From NCBI GenBank assembly GCA_023485685.1, contig JAMCZK010000023.1:7249-43078 (forward strand): DNA of 35,830 nt, in the 5' to 3' direction. The notes beneath the pieces are model-generated. The model saw only the letters and a program-made list of their open reading frames with translations. It was not told the origin of the DNA and did no database searches. Source of the DNA: Chloroflexota bacterium. GTDB taxonomy: Bacteria; Chloroflexota; Anaerolineae; Anaerolineales; UBA11579. Shown one piece after another: positions 24,706 to 33,465 of the stretch; within the stretch, counting starts at the first letter, position 1; every line of letters begins with the position of its first letter. The position numbers were made by a program, and so were the translations under genes.

Positions 24706-25557
24706 CTACCGATATCTTCTCAATACCTCCATCACTTGGCCATGGTAACCGGAACCGAATAAGTTGAGATGATTCAGTAAATGATAGAGGTTATAGATGG
24801 GCAACCTGTCCCGCCATCCCGGTTCCAGAGGCCGTGTTTCGGTATATGCAGTGTAGAAGGCAGACTGGAAACCGCCAAACAGCGCGGTCATCCCCAATTC
24901 CGCTTCGGCCCAGCCGTAGTGCGCGGCGGGGTCAATGATTACGGGCTGGCCGCGCTCATCACTGATGGCGTTGCCGCCCCACAAGTCGCCGTGAATTAGG
25001 GACGCGGGCTGCGCGGGTACCAGCTCGGGCAGGCACCGCGCCAGCTTCTCGATCTCAGCCGCTTCTGCCCGGGTCAACAGTTCGTTGTCTCGCGCCAACC
25101 GCGCCTGGTAACCCAGACGATGTTCGCCGAAGAATTCATAACCATCGACGGTACAGGGATTTGGCTGAGGCGTGCTGCCCAGGTAATTGTCGTTGACAAA
25201 CCCAAATTGCTCCTTCGTCGTTTGATGCAATTGGGCAAGCTGGCGACCAAGCGTCTCCCAGTAACCCCCCGCGCGTGGCGCCGGCTTTAAATCCTCAAGC
25301 AGAATGAATTCAATGTCCCACAGGTATGGCTCAGGGACTCGCGGCCCCTTCGCTTTTCTCAGCTCGGCCAGCCCCTCGGCCTCGCGAGCGAACATATCTT
25401 CGGGGGCGTTTGTATTCGTTTTCAGAAAAAAGCTAATTTCTGATTCTGTTTCCAGCCGCGCCCCATTATTGATGCACCCGCCCCCAACCGGTTGACGACC
25501 AGTCAACTTGCCATGGCCTTGTTGCTCCAGCCAACGGCGGACAGCGTGGGGGATCAT
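24706..25557 (-). CDS. Fructosamine-kinase-family protein
   Basis: A 283-residue member of the fructosamine/ketosamine-3-kinase family, which phosphorylates sugars attached to amines so that glycation can be undone. N-terminal VGGGCINNGARLET and FFLKTN contain the nucleotide loop and Lys. The Brenner-type catalytic motif reads LIHGDLWGGNAI (about 190-201), and IIDPAAHYGWAEAELGMTALFGG holds the metal-binding Asp. LGSTPQPN is also family-typical. Its ATG overlaps the phosphatase stop by 4 nt. Confidence 0.9.
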   Translation of the reverse strand: MIPHAVRRWLEQQGHGKLTGRQPVGGGCINNGARLETESEISFFLKTNTNAPEDMFAREAEGLAELRKAKGPRVPEPYLWDIEFILLEDLKPAPRAGGYWETLGRQLAQLHQTTKEQFGFVNDNYLGSTPQPNPCTVDGYEFFGEHRLGYQARLARDNELLTRAEAAEIEKLARCLPELVPAQPASLIHGDLWGGNAISDERGQPVIIDPAAHYGWAEAELGMTALFGGFQSAFYTAYTETRPLEPGWRDRLPIYNLYHLLNHLNLFGSGYHGQVMEVLRRYR

Positions 25558-26042
25558 GGCAGTTTGCCAGCTTCTAGGGCTTCTAGCAGGCCGCGCGCGC
25601 TGCGCTCGATGATGTCGTATGCATCCTCGAAGCCGCTGGGCCCGCCGTACCAGGGATCGGGCACCGCCAATGCGCCGTGCGCCTTGGGATCGAACTCTCG
25701 CAAAAGATGGATTTTGGCGCGCTGCTCTGGCTTGCGCGCCAGCGCTTCGATATCGGTTTTATTTTCGAGATCCATGGGAATGACCAGGTCGAATTCGTCC
25801 AAATCGCTGCGTTCGATCTGTCTGGCACGGTGTGTATAGTGAAACCCGCGGCGTGCTGCTGTGCGCACCATGCGTTCATCGGGCGCCTGGCCCACGTGAT
25901 AATCGGCCGTACCGGCAGCGTCGGCTTCATACTTACCTTCCAACCCTGCTTCCTCGACCTCGCGCTCAAACAGGCGAGCAGCTAACGGGCTGCGAATGAT
26001 ATTGCCAAGGCAAACGAACAAGATTCGAACGGGTTGCGTCAT
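25554..26042 (-). CDS. Low-molecular-weight protein-tyrosine-phosphatase
   Basis: About 162 residues from the ATG at 26042; a longer frame begins with TTG. The P-loop CLGNIIRSP begins at Cys11 (nucleophile) with Arg17, and the general-acid Asp is in DPWYGG near the C-terminus, as in the LMW-PTP family. The second Cys of the common C-x-G-N-x-C-R-S loop is Ile here. In bacteria these enzymes often control tyrosine kinases that regulate exopolysaccharide; some act on arginine phosphate. It is the first gene of the run with the kinase, acyltransferase, deacetylase and metalloprotease. A run of eight A precedes the TG of the start codon. Confidence 0.92.
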   Translation of the reverse strand: MTQPVRILFVCLGNIIRSPLAARLFEREVEEAGLEGKYEADAAGTADYHVGQAPDERMVRTAARRGFHYTHRARQIERSDLDEFDLVIPMDLENKTDIEALARKPEQRAKIHLLREFDPKAHGALAVPDPWYGGPSGFEDAYDIIERSARGLLEALEAGKLP

Positions 26043-26111
26043 TTTTTTTGCGGCCAATTGTAATCAAGCAAGGGTGGATCAAAAGAAAGCGAGAGCTTGA
26101 CGTTAATAAAT

Positions 26112-26139
26112 TAGGGACGGGTTTACAAACCCGTCCCTA
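26112..26139 (-). terminator. Perfect palindrome after the malic enzyme gene, likely terminator
   Basis: Two 13-nt arms (TAGGGACGGGTTT and its complement) with a 2-nt centre. On the minus strand it lies 11 nt after the malic enzyme stop and is followed by AATTTATT, a weak T-rich tail. The same ACGGGTTT/AAACCCGT palindrome is, from memory, a dispersed element in related genomes, so it may be an exapted repeat. Confidence 0.65.
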
Positions 26140-26150
26140 TCATCTCGCGA

Positions 26151-28496
26151 TTAGCGCACTTTGCGCTTTGCTCTTCCGTTTTTTACACCCACTTTCGCAA
26201 CAGGCTTCGCTTTGCGCACCGGCTTCTTGTGGTTGCCGCCGGGTTTGCGGTCTGCTGCGTCCAGGGCGGCCACGGCAGCCATGTTCACGATATCGCGCAC
26301 CTCATCACCCGTTTGCATCACCTGGATCGGCGCCCCCAGGCCGAGGATGATCGGGCCGATGGTCTGCGCGTTGCCCAGGCGATTGAGCAGCTTGTAGCTC
26401 ACGTTGGCGGCTTCCAGCGAGGGGAAGACCAGCACGTTGGCTTCCTGCACCTTGCTGAATGGGTAGCGCTTCTCAACGATTTCGCGCACCACAGCCGTAT
26501 CGGCTTGCATCTCGCCATCCACCACCATCTTGGGGGCGCGCTGGTGCAGCAAATCCACCGCACGGCGCACCTTGTCGGAGAGTGGGTGCGGAGTGCCACC
26601 AAAGTTCGAGAAGGAGAGCATCGCCACGCGCGGCTCCAGGCCAAGCTGCTTAGCAAAATCCGCAGCCAGAATGGCAATCTCGGCCAAGTCCTCAGCTGTG
26701 GGCTCGATATTGACCGTGGCATCCGTGAATAGGTAGACGCGATCGTCCACGATCATGATGTACACACCGGAGGCGCGCTTCACGCCCTTCGCCGTGTGAT
26801 GGATCTGCAAAGCCGGGCGGATTACTTCCGGATATTCAAACGTGAGCCCGGACACCATGGCATCCGCGTCTCCCATCTTCACCATCATGGCGCCGAAGAC
26901 GTTACGGTCGCGCAAATGCTTCTGGGCATTCGCAAGGGTTCCACCACGGCGTTGGCGCTGCTCGTAGTAAGCTGCAATGTAATCTTCCAAGCGATCGAAG
27001 CGACGCAGGTCAATGATCTCGGGCTTGTAACGTAAGCCGAGCTCTTTGATCTCCTCGGCGATCAAATCAGGCCGCCCGAGCAATATCGGCTGGCCAATCC
27101 CCTCTTCTTCTACTTGGGCAGCCGCGCGGATTACTTTCGTCTCTTCCCCTTCTGGGAAGACGATACGCATCTTCTTCGGCAGCAGCTTTGCCTTGTTCAT
27201 GAAGTACTGGCGCACTTGCTGGCCCTTGCCCTGTCTCAGGGCTAAGGCTTGGCGGTATTCCTCAATATCCACTTTGACACGCGCCACGCCGCTGTGCATG
27301 GCCGCTTCGGCCACAGCTGGCGCTTCCCAAAGTAGTACACGTGGGTCAAAGGGTTTGGGAATGATGTAATCACGGCCAAATTTTAGTGACTCGATGCCAT
27401 AAGCGCGCAGCACGGAATCGGGCACGTCTTCTTTGGTCAGGTCCGCAAGCGCGTGGGCAGCGGCCACTTTCATTTCATCGTTGATATGCGTAGCGCGCAC
27501 GTCGAGCGCGCCGCGGAATATGAATGGGAAGCCGAGAACATTGTTGATCTGGTTGGGAGTGTCCGAGCGGCCGGTGGCCACAATGGCATCGGGCCGAGCT
27601 GCCTTGGCAACATCGTAAGGGATCTCGGGGTTGGGATTCGCCATGGCAAAAATAAGCGGATCCTTCGCCATCGTCTTTACCATTTCAGGTTTGAGCACAT
27701 CGGCTACCGATAGCCCATAGAAGACATCAGCGCCTTTGCAAGCGTCTTTGAGATCGCGGGCGTTGGTCTTGCCGGCAAATTCCTGCTTGTACTTGTTCAT
27801 TCCCTCGGTGCGGCCTTCATAAACCACGCCGCGACTGTCCACCAGCGTGATGTTCTCGCGCTTGGCGCCCAGCAGCACTGCCATCTTCGCGCAAGAGATT
27901 GCCGAAGCGCCTGCCCCGGAGATGACGATTTTGATCTTGCCAATATCCTTGCCGACCAGCTCCAGTGCATTCAGCAGTCCGGCGCCGGAGATAATCGCGG
28001 TCCCATGTTGGTCATCGTGGAACACCGGAATGTCCAGCATGTCTTCTAAACGCCGCTCAATCTCGAAGCACTCGGGCGCCTTGATGTCTTCCAAGTTAAT
28101 CCCGCCGAAGGTGGGCGCAATGGCGGCTACTACTTTGATGATTTCCTCCACATCGTGGGAATTTACCTCGATATCGAACACATCGATATCGGCGAATTTC
28201 TTGAAAAGAACGCCCTTCCCTTCCATCACCGGCTTGGACGCCAGCGGCCCCCGGTCGCCCAGTCCCAAGATCGCCGTTCCGTTGGAAACCACGGCAACCA
28301 GGTTTCCCTTGGAGGTGTACAAATAAGCTGTAGCGGGGTCCTTCTCGATCTCCAACACCGGTTCGGCTACGCCGGGCGTGTAAGCCAGGCCAAGATCCCT
28401 TTGGGTGTCGAGCGGTTTCGTCGGCGTAACCGAGATCTTGCCGGGTTTGTTGTTCAGATGGTGGTATTCCAACGCTTCTTTTCGCAGATCGGACAT
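26151..28496 (-). CDS. MaeB-type malic enzyme with phosphotransacetylase-like domain
   Basis: A 781-residue two-domain enzyme that oxidatively decarboxylates malate to pyruvate, normally with NADP. The malic domain shows [12 protein letters not shown], the [19 protein letters not shown] region and [12 protein letters not shown]; the nucleotide loop is [15 protein letters not shown]. From about residue 437 ([13 protein letters not shown]) it continues as a phosphotransacetylase-like domain, the MaeB architecture, where that part usually regulates rather than catalyses. The last roughly 30 residues are a Lys/Arg-rich tail ([18 protein letters not shown]), not typical of the family. AGGAG lies 5 nt before the ATG. 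It diverges from recA. Confidence 0.93.
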   Translation of the reverse strand: MSDLRKEALEYHHLNNKPGKISVTPTKPLDTQRDLGLAYTPGVAEPVLEIEKDPATAYLYTSKGNLVAVVSNGTAILGLGDRGPLASKPVMEGKGVLFKKFADIDVFDIEVNSHDVEEIIKVVAAIAPTFGGINLEDIKAPECFEIERRLEDMLDIPVFHDDQHGTAIISGAGLLNALELVGKDIGKIKIVISGAGASAISCAKMAVLLGAKRENITLVDSRGVVYEGRTEGMNKYKQEFAGKTNARDLKDACKGADVFYGLSVADVLKPEMVKTMAKDPLIFAMANPNPEIPYDVAKAARPDAIVATGRSDTPNQINNVLGFPFIFRGALDVRATHINDEMKVAAAHALADLTKEDVPDSVLRAYGIESLKFGRDYIIPKPFDPRVLLWEAPAVAEAAMHSGVARVKVDIEEYRQALALRQGKGQQVRQYFMNKAKLLPKKMRIVFPEGEETKVIRAAAQVEEEGIGQPILLGRPDLIAEEIKELGLRYKPEIIDLRRFDRLEDYIAAYYEQRQRRGGTLANAQKHLRDRNVFGAMMVKMGDADAMVSGLTFEYPEVIRPALQIHHTAKGVKRASGVYIMIVDDRVYLFTDATVNIEPTAEDLAEIAILAADFAKQLGLEPRVAMLSFSNFGGTPHPLSDKVRRAVDLLHQRAPKMVVDGEMQADTAVVREIVEKRYPFSKVQEANVLVFPSLEAANVSYKLLNRLGNAQTIGPIILGLGAPIQVMQTGDEVRDIVNMAAVAALDAADRKPGGNHKKPVRKAKPVAKVGVKNGRAKRKVR

Positions 28497-28655
28497 GGAG
28501 GCTCCTGTTAGGGAAATCGAAAGATAACTCGAAGAGAGATTCTCACCTCTTGTATAGTACCCGACTTGGCTGGGTTAAAAAGGTAGATTCGAACCCTAAA
28601 TCAAGGGACGTTTGGCAGAAATGAGACGTTTAACTTCCGCGATTCGGCTTTTTTA

Positions 28656-28684
28656 TTGCCCAGTTAGGAATAATCAAGTAAACT
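28656..28684 (+). promoter_or_regulatory. recA promoter
   Basis: TTGCCC (28656-28661), 17 nt, TAAACT (28679-28684). The -35 hexamer is identical to that of the dcw promoter. Transcription would start near 28691, leaving a leader of about 14 nt that includes the ribosome site. I see no recognised SOS box nearby. Confidence 0.6.
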
Positions 28685-28704
28685 GGCGCCGCAAGGAACT
28701 CCCC

Positions 28705-29730
28705 ATGGCCGAAGAAAAGAAACACGCTCTCGAACATGCGTTGGACCAGATCACCAAACGCTGGGGCGAAGGCTCCATCATGCGGCTGGGCGAATCCTCC
28801 AGCATGGCAGTGGAGGCCATCCCTACTGGTTCCTTGTCGCTCGATATGGCTCTTGGAGTCGGCGGCATTCCTCGCGGGCGGGTTACCGAGATCTTTGGGC
28901 CCGAATCTTCCGGCAAGACCACCATCTGCCAGCACATCGTGGCCGAAGCCCAAAAGCACGGCGGCACGGCTGCCTACATAGATATGGAACACGCCCTGGA
29001 TCCGAACTACGCCGCACGCTGCGGCGTAGACGTTGAGAAGCTGCTTATCTCACAGCCGGATACTGGTGAACAAGCGCTGGAGATCGCCGAAGCCTTAGTG
29101 CGCTCGGGAGCGGTCGATGTAGTAATCGTCGACTCAGTCGCTGCGTTGGTTCCGCGCTCCGAAATCGAGGGCGACATGGGGGACGCAACTATGGGCATGC
29201 AAGCACGTCTCATGTCCCAAGCATTGCGGAAGCTTTCGGGGGCCATCAAGCAGACCAATACGGCAGTTGTGTTCACTAATCAGCTCCGCCAAAAGATAGG
29301 GGTCATGTTCGGCAACCCAGAGACAACCAGCGGGGGTATGGCACTCAAGTTCTACGCCTCGGTACGTATGGACGTGCGCCGAGTGCAATCTATTAAAGAA
29401 GGGCAAGACATGGTGGGGAGCCGGACTCGAGTACGCATCGTAAAAAATAAGGTCTCTGCCCCCTTCCGCACAGCAGAATTTGACATCATGTATAATGAAG
29501 GCATCTCCAGGTCCGGCGATCTGCTGGATCTGGCAGCACAATCAGAAATCATCACCAAGCGCGGTTCCCACTACTTGTACAAGGAAGAGCGCTTGGGACA
29601 AGGACGTGAGAATGCGAAAGCATTCTTGCGCGAACATACAGAATTGGCGGCCGAGATTGAAGCCCAGGTGCGCGCCCAGGCCCAGCCGGCGGTCACCATC
29701 GGCACGGGTGAAGGCGAGCCGGAAGAATAA
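28705..29730 (+). CDS. recA: Recombinase RecA
   Basis: ATP-dependent strand-exchange protein and SOS coprotease; 341 residues from the ATG at 28705, preceded by AAGGAA at 8 nt. The longer frame from 28612 adds 31 unconserved residues and would start before the promoter. Walker A is GPESSGKT (65-72), Walker B lies in [14 protein letters not shown], and loop L2 carries [22 protein letters not shown]. The C-terminal domain is short and moderately acidic (EGEPEE). Downstream are recX and rny, an order seen in several Gram-positive and Chloroflexota genomes. Confidence 0.98.
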   Translation: MAEEKKHALEHALDQITKRWGEGSIMRLGESSSMAVEAIPTGSLSLDMALGVGGIPRGRVTEIFGPESSGKTTICQHIVAEAQKHGGTAAYIDMEHALDPNYAARCGVDVEKLLISQPDTGEQALEIAEALVRSGAVDVVIVDSVAALVPRSEIEGDMGDATMGMQARLMSQALRKLSGAIKQTNTAVVFTNQLRQKIGVMFGNPETTSGGMALKFYASVRMDVRRVQSIKEGQDMVGSRTRVRIVKNKVSAPFRTAEFDIMYNEGISRSGDLLDLAAQSEIITKRGSHYLYKEERLGQGRENAKAFLREHTELAAEIEAQVRAQAQPAVTIGTGEGEPEE

Positions 29731-30011
29731 CTCAGCCGCCGGCCACTCAAATTTGGTGGCCACGGTGTTGTTTGACAAGCTGACAGAACTTGGATGGTCC
29801 AGGGGTTTGCTTACGGCAAACAGCCTGGACGCTGAAACTGACATGCGGAACCAACTGGTGCAAGAGACCTGAACGAGGATTGCGCTAGACAATTGAAAAA
29901 AGCGCCAACACATTTTCGCTGAACCCCCTGCAGGCGCTGGTTCTCGCATACCAAGATAAAGCAGCCCAACAGCCGTGGCCGTAAGGCAGACACGGCTGTT
30001 TTTGCTTAATT
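29731..30011 (+). other. Structured recA-recX spacer (3' UTR or candidate small RNA)
   Basis: No gene is visible in these 281 nt, but the plus strand can form a series of hairpins. GGCCAC/GTGGCC is at 29741-29761. A longer two-part stem, TCCAGG + GTTTGC with complements GCAAAC + CCTGGA, spans 29798-29829 with a 5-nt loop. AGCGCC/GGCGCT spans 29901-29938, and the terminator hairpin ends the region. It could be a long recA 3' UTR, a processed small RNA, or the recX regulatory leader. Confidence 0.4.
29969..30003 (+). terminator. Intrinsic terminator between recA and recX
   Basis: Outer stem ACAGCCGTG (29969-29977) with complement 29991-29999, inner GCC/GGC pairing, then five T (29999-30003). 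It lies only 8 nt before the recX ATG, so recX expression must depend on read-through or a processed transcript. Confidence 0.88.
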
Positions 30012-30650
30012 ATGGACTCGACGATCACGGCCATCAAACAGCAAAAGCGAAATCCTCAACGGGTCAGTATTTTCCTCGATGGGGCTTATGCCTTCCCCCT
30101 AGCGAAGATCGTTGCCGCATGGTTGAAGGTCGGCCAGCGCCTGAACCCTAGTCAGATCCAGGAGTTGCTAAGCAAGGACGAAGCGGAAAAAGCCTTCCAA
30201 AGGGCGTTGAATTTCCTGAGTTTCCGTCCCCGCTCGCAAGCTGAAGTCGAGCGCAATTTGCGCAAGCATGAGGTATCTGAGACTCTCATCCCAGCCATTA
30301 TTGAGCGGCTAAGGAATGGCAACCTACTGAACGATTCAAATTTTGCCCGCCGCTGGGTGGAAGACCGCTCCGCCTTTAAGCCGCGCGGCGCCTACGCCTT
30401 GCGCGTTGAACTCCGCCAAAAGGGTGTGCCCGATGAGGTAATCGGCGCGACTTTGACGAACCTGGACGAGTCTGAACTCGCCCGCCAGGCGGCTCAGCGC
30501 AAGTTGCGCCAATGGGTCCAGCTCGAATGGCCTGACTTTCGAAATAAACTTTCTGCCTACCTATCCCGCCGCGGGTTTCGCCACGAAGTCGTGGTCGAAA
30601 CCTGTAGAGAATTATGGCATCAAATGAAAGAACCACAATCGTCCGATTGA
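30012..30650 (+). CDS. recX: RecX family regulator of RecA
   Basis: A 212-residue RecX protein, known to bind RecA filaments and limit their activity. The start MDSTITAIKQQKRNPQRVSIFLDGAYAFPL fits the N-terminal extension of Chloroflexota-type RecX. The core of three-helix repeats includes AFQRALNFLSFRPRSQAEVERNL, NDSNFARRWVEDR and RGAYALRVELRQKGVPDE. No ribosome site precedes the ATG, which follows a terminator by 8 nt, so translation is likely weak or leaderless. It is 20 nt upstream of rny. Confidence 0.9.
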   Translation: MDSTITAIKQQKRNPQRVSIFLDGAYAFPLAKIVAAWLKVGQRLNPSQIQELLSKDEAEKAFQRALNFLSFRPRSQAEVERNLRKHEVSETLIPAIIERLRNGNLLNDSNFARRWVEDRSAFKPRGAYALRVELRQKGVPDEVIGATLTNLDESELARQAAQRKLRQWVQLEWPDFRNKLSAYLSRRGFRHEVVVETCRELWHQMKEPQSSD

Positions 30651-30670
30651 TCCGAATTGAGGAAGCGAAC

Positions 30671-32194
30671 ATGGAAAATAGTCAATTGATTTTGCTGGGA
30701 ACCGCCATCTTGGCGGTCATCGTGGGATATGCGATCAAACATTTCCAGGTGGAGGGCGCCAAGCGCCGCCAGAAAGAGGAAGCCGATCGCATCATCCTTG
30801 AGGCCAAAGAAGAAGCCAAGACGATCGAACTAAAAGCAAAGAACGAGGCTCTGGAAACCCGCCAACGCGCCGAAGCCGACATCGACCGCAAACGCAAGGA
30901 CCTAAGCCGTGAAGATGACCAGTTGCGACAACGCCGCATCGAGCTGGACAAGCGCACGGAAAAACTCGAAGAGCGTGATCAAAGCCTCAACAGGCGCCAA
31001 AGTGCACTGGATAAACGCGACAATGAACTGGAAGAGAAACGCAAAGAAATTGTTGCCCGCTTGGAGTCCGTCTCCTCGATGACACGGGCAGAAGCGCGCA
31101 AGGTGTTGATGGACGAAGTCGAGCGCGAATCACGCGCCGATATGGCGCGCATTATGCGCCAAATCGAAGGCGAAGCCCGCGAAGAAGGCGAGAAGAAAGC
31201 ACGCAACATCATTTCGCTGGCCATCCAGCGTGTGGCTTCTGAGCACGTGGCCGAAAGCACCACTTCGGTAGTGGCACTCCCTTCCGATGAGATGAAGGGC
31301 CGCATCATCGGCCGCAATGGCCGCAACATCCGCTCCTTCGAACAGGCAGCCGGTGTAGACGTGGTGGTGGATGACACCCCCGAAGCGGTCACCATCTCCA
31401 GCTTCGACCCAGTACGGCGCGAAGTCGCTCGCCGAGCACTGGCCAAATTGGTAGTGGATGGACGTATCCACCCTGCCAGCATCGAAAAGACTCTGCAAAA
31501 GGAACAGCAAGAAGTTGACAAGGCCATCGTCGAAGCAGGCGAACAAGCCGTTTATGATGCAGGAGTGCCGAATCTAAATAAAGAGATCGTAAAAATGCTG
31601 GGCCGTCTGCAGTTCCGTACATCCTACGGCCAGAACCAGCTGCATCATGCGGTGGAGACTTCCCGTATCGCGGCTGTGCTAGCCGCTGAGTTGGGCGCCA
31701 ACATCGAACTTTCCAAAGTAGGCGGCCTGCTGCATGACCTAGGCAAGGCCATGGACCACAATACCGAAGGCACACATGCAGCCATCGGAGCAGAATTTGC
31801 CCGCCGCTATGGCGTAAATCCTGCGGTGGTGAACGCCATCGCTTCCCACCATCACGAGGTGGAGCAGGAAGGCGTGGAATCGGTCATCGTGGAGGCGGCG
31901 GATGCCATCTCCGGCGCCAGACCCGGCGCCCGCCGCGAAAGCCTGGAGCAGTACGTCAAGCGCATCAAAGCGCTCGAGGATCTGGCCAACTCTTACAAGG
32001 GCGTGGTGCAAAGCTATGCTTTGCAGGCCGGGCGTGAAGTACGCATCATTGTGAAACCCGAAGATATCGATGACCTGGAAGCTGCCCGCATGGCCCGCGA
32101 CATCGCCAAGCAGATTGAAGAGACCATGCAGTATCCCGGCCAAATTAAGGTAACTGTATTGCGAGAAACTCGTGCGTCGGAATTTGCCAAATGA
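30671..32194 (+). CDS. rny: Ribonuclease Y
   Basis: Membrane-anchored endoribonuclease that starts mRNA decay; 507 residues from the ATG at 30671 (GAGGAAG upstream). The 19-residue longer frame overlaps recX and is rejected. The N-terminal helix LILLGTAILAVIVGYAI (about 5-21) anchors it. A long charged coiled coil runs from about 30 to 190, a KH domain with GRIIGRNGRNIRSFE from about 209, and an HD domain with HAVETSR (about 325) and LLHDLGKAMDH (about 353), plus ASHHHEVE. The C-terminus ends YPGQIKVTVLRETRASEFAK, standard for the family. Confidence 0.97.
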   Translation: MENSQLILLGTAILAVIVGYAIKHFQVEGAKRRQKEEADRIILEAKEEAKTIELKAKNEALETRQRAEADIDRKRKDLSREDDQLRQRRIELDKRTEKLEERDQSLNRRQSALDKRDNELEEKRKEIVARLESVSSMTRAEARKVLMDEVERESRADMARIMRQIEGEAREEGEKKARNIISLAIQRVASEHVAESTTSVVALPSDEMKGRIIGRNGRNIRSFEQAAGVDVVVDDTPEAVTISSFDPVRREVARRALAKLVVDGRIHPASIEKTLQKEQQEVDKAIVEAGEQAVYDAGVPNLNKEIVKMLGRLQFRTSYGQNQLHHAVETSRIAAVLAAELGANIELSKVGGLLHDLGKAMDHNTEGTHAAIGAEFARRYGVNPAVVNAIASHHHEVEQEGVESVIVEAADAISGARPGARRESLEQYVKRIKALEDLANSYKGVVQSYALQAGREVRIIVKPEDIDDLEAARMARDIAKQIEETMQYPGQIKVTVLRETRASEFAK

Positions 32195-32200
32195 ATTAAC

Positions 32201-32258
32201 AGCCTTGCGAAGGTTGGATTAGATCCTGCTAGATTTCAAGACCAACCTTCGCAAGGCT
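32201..32258. repeat. Interspersed inverted repeat, copy 2
   Basis: Perfect 17-nt arms, AGCCTTGCGAAGGTTGG at 32201-32217 and its complement at 32242-32258, with a 24-nt centre. It starts 6 nt after the rny stop. It shares CCTTGCGAAGGTT with copy 1 at 2707-2766; the centres are unrelated. Confidence 0.75.
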
Positions 32259-32268
32259 AAAAAAGGTG

Positions 32269-32296
32269 CGGGCAGCCAACTCGGCTGCCCGTTTTT
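32269..32296 (+). terminator. Bidirectional intrinsic terminator between rny and the hydrolase gene
   Basis: Stem CGGGCAGCC (32269-32277) with complement 32283-32291, 5-nt loop, then TTTTT (32292-32296). Six A at 32259-32264 give a shorter U tract for minus-strand transcripts. It serves two convergent genes. Confidence 0.9.
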
Positions 32297-32327
32297 CATT
32301 AACGATTCCTATTGCTAGCCAGGCATT

Positions 32328-32966
32328 TCACTCTTGCAAAAAAGGATTAAATTCGCGCTCTTGCCCCACCGTGGTCTCGGGGCCATGTCCGGGTAGCAAC
32401 CGCGTTTCATCCGGCAGGCTCAATACTTCGCGGTAGATACTATCGATCAGTGTGCGGTGGTCGCCGCGGGGCAAATCGGTGCGGCCGATGCTCATCTGGA
32501 ATATGACATCGCCACAAAACATCAGTTTTTCACCGGGGCAGTAAAACATTATGTGCCCAGGCGTGTGCCCGGGCGCGTGGCGCACCTCGAACTCGTGCCT
32601 ATCCAGGTAGAGTTTCTGGCCATGGGTAAGCTCAATTGTGGGTTCAGGCCCCGGATCGAAGGTCAAACCGTAAGCTGCAGCGCCGCCGTTTTCCCGCCAC
32701 AACCAATAATCATCGGGGTGCAGCGCTACCGGGGGCGGCGGGCTGCTGCCGTCTGCTACCGCGGCCGCCCCACCGAAATGATCGAAGTGTGCATGAGTGA
32801 GCCAAATGTTAGTGATGCGCCAGCCGCGCTGCTTTGCGGCATCCAGAATCAAATGACCATCCCACGAAGGATCGATGGACACTGCCTCCTTGCTTCCGAC
32901 GGCGGTAATCAAATACGAGTTGGTCTGCGCCGGGCCGAGTGTGAATTGAACGATTTCGAGGTGCAT
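32328..32966 (-). CDS. Metallo-beta-lactamase-fold hydrolase (glyoxalase II-like)
   Basis: A 212-residue MBL-fold enzyme. The metal motif is THAHFDH (57-63); the later ligands are visible as HAPGHTPGH (His in the third motif), FCGDVIF (bridging Asp) and LLPGHGPETTVGQE (last His). The length and the PGHGPxTTxGxE ending match small glyoxalase-II/YcbL-like hydrolases that act on thioesters. The substrate is not determined by sequence. The gene has no ribosome site but a consensus -10 box lies 9 nt before the ATG. Confidence 0.88.
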   Translation of the reverse strand: MHLEIVQFTLGPAQTNSYLITAVGSKEAVSIDPSWDGHLILDAAKQRGWRITNIWLTHAHFDHFGGAAAVADGSSPPPPVALHPDDYWLWRENGGAAAYGLTFDPGPEPTIELTHGQKLYLDRHEFEVRHAPGHTPGHIMFYCPGEKLMFCGDVIFQMSIGRTDLPRGDHRTLIDSIYREVLSLPDETRLLPGHGPETTVGQEREFNPFLQE

Positions 32967-32975
32967 ATCAAGCGG

Positions 32976-32981
32976 ATTATA
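32976..32981 (-). promoter_or_regulatory. -10 box just upstream of the MBL hydrolase start
   Basis: TATAAT on the minus strand, 9 nt before the ATG at 32966, with no ribosome site between and a poor -35. The overlapping plus-strand TATACT (32978-32983) could serve the divergent cupin gene, so the two promoters may share this short spacer. Confidence 0.45.
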
Positions 32982-33029
32982 CTTTTAAGAAGACTATCAC
33001 CATCCTGGTAATTGGAGTTAGGAGAGGCT

Positions 33030-33404
33030 ATGCCTGAGCTTTATCCCTATGTAACTAAGCTTGACGTTAAGTTCCAACACCTCGAGGTAATCGATATTCC
33101 AACTATTGTTAGGGAATGTAAAGATCAATGGTTCAATCAAACCCTCACCAGAGTGAACGACAGTGTAGTGCGGGTTGGCATCGTTCGGGGAGAGTATCAT
33201 TGGCATAAGCATGACAACGACGATGAATTCTTTTTCGTGCTTGACGGGCAATTGTTGATCGACCTTGAGGGCAGGACGATTGAACTGAATCCGAACCAGG
33301 GTTTTACGGTTTCCAAAGGAGTCTTGCATCGCACACGCGCTCCTCAAAAGACCGTTATGCTTATGGTGGAAACTAGCATGATCCAACCAACTGGCGATCA
33401 ATAA
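33030..33404 (+). CDS. Small cupin-domain protein
   Basis: A 124-residue single-domain cupin from the ATG at 33030, which has GGAGAGG just upstream; an in-frame TTG at 33012 is less likely. Motif 1 is visible as YHWHKHDNDDEFFFVLDG, giving the metal-binding His pair and Glu, and motif 2 includes the later His in FTVSKGVLHRTRAP. Cupins of this size can be isomerases, oxygenases or ligand sensors; which one cannot be read here. It precedes the tryptophanase gene by 61 nt on the same strand. Confidence 0.82.
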   Translation: MPELYPYVTKLDVKFQHLEVIDIPTIVRECKDQWFNQTLTRVNDSVVRVGIVRGEYHWHKHDNDDEFFFVLDGQLLIDLEGRTIELNPNQGFTVSKGVLHRTRAPQKTVMLMVETSMIQPTGDQ

Positions 33405-33465
33405 AACTGATTTATCAAATCCGTTTGCACGCGACACTTTGAGCAAGATTATTCAAGGAGACCTA

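Noticed and set aside
28581-28610. tRNA-like T-loop (GGGTTCGAATC on the minus strand)
   Set aside because: The flanking bases do not pair as a T stem, and no acceptor, D or anticodon arm can be built around it.
28497-28655. SOS (LexA) box upstream of recA
   Set aside because: I looked for GAAC-N4-GTTC and CTG-N10-CAG type sites and saw no convincing match; the lineage's own box is not known to me.
29772-29777. Perfect TTGACA as a promoter for recX or a small RNA
   Set aside because: No acceptable -10 hexamer lies 16-18 nt downstream.
33401-33465. TnaC-like leader peptide before tryptophanase
   Set aside because: The 61-nt gap has no short ORF with a Trp codon and terminal Pro and no attenuator-like structure.
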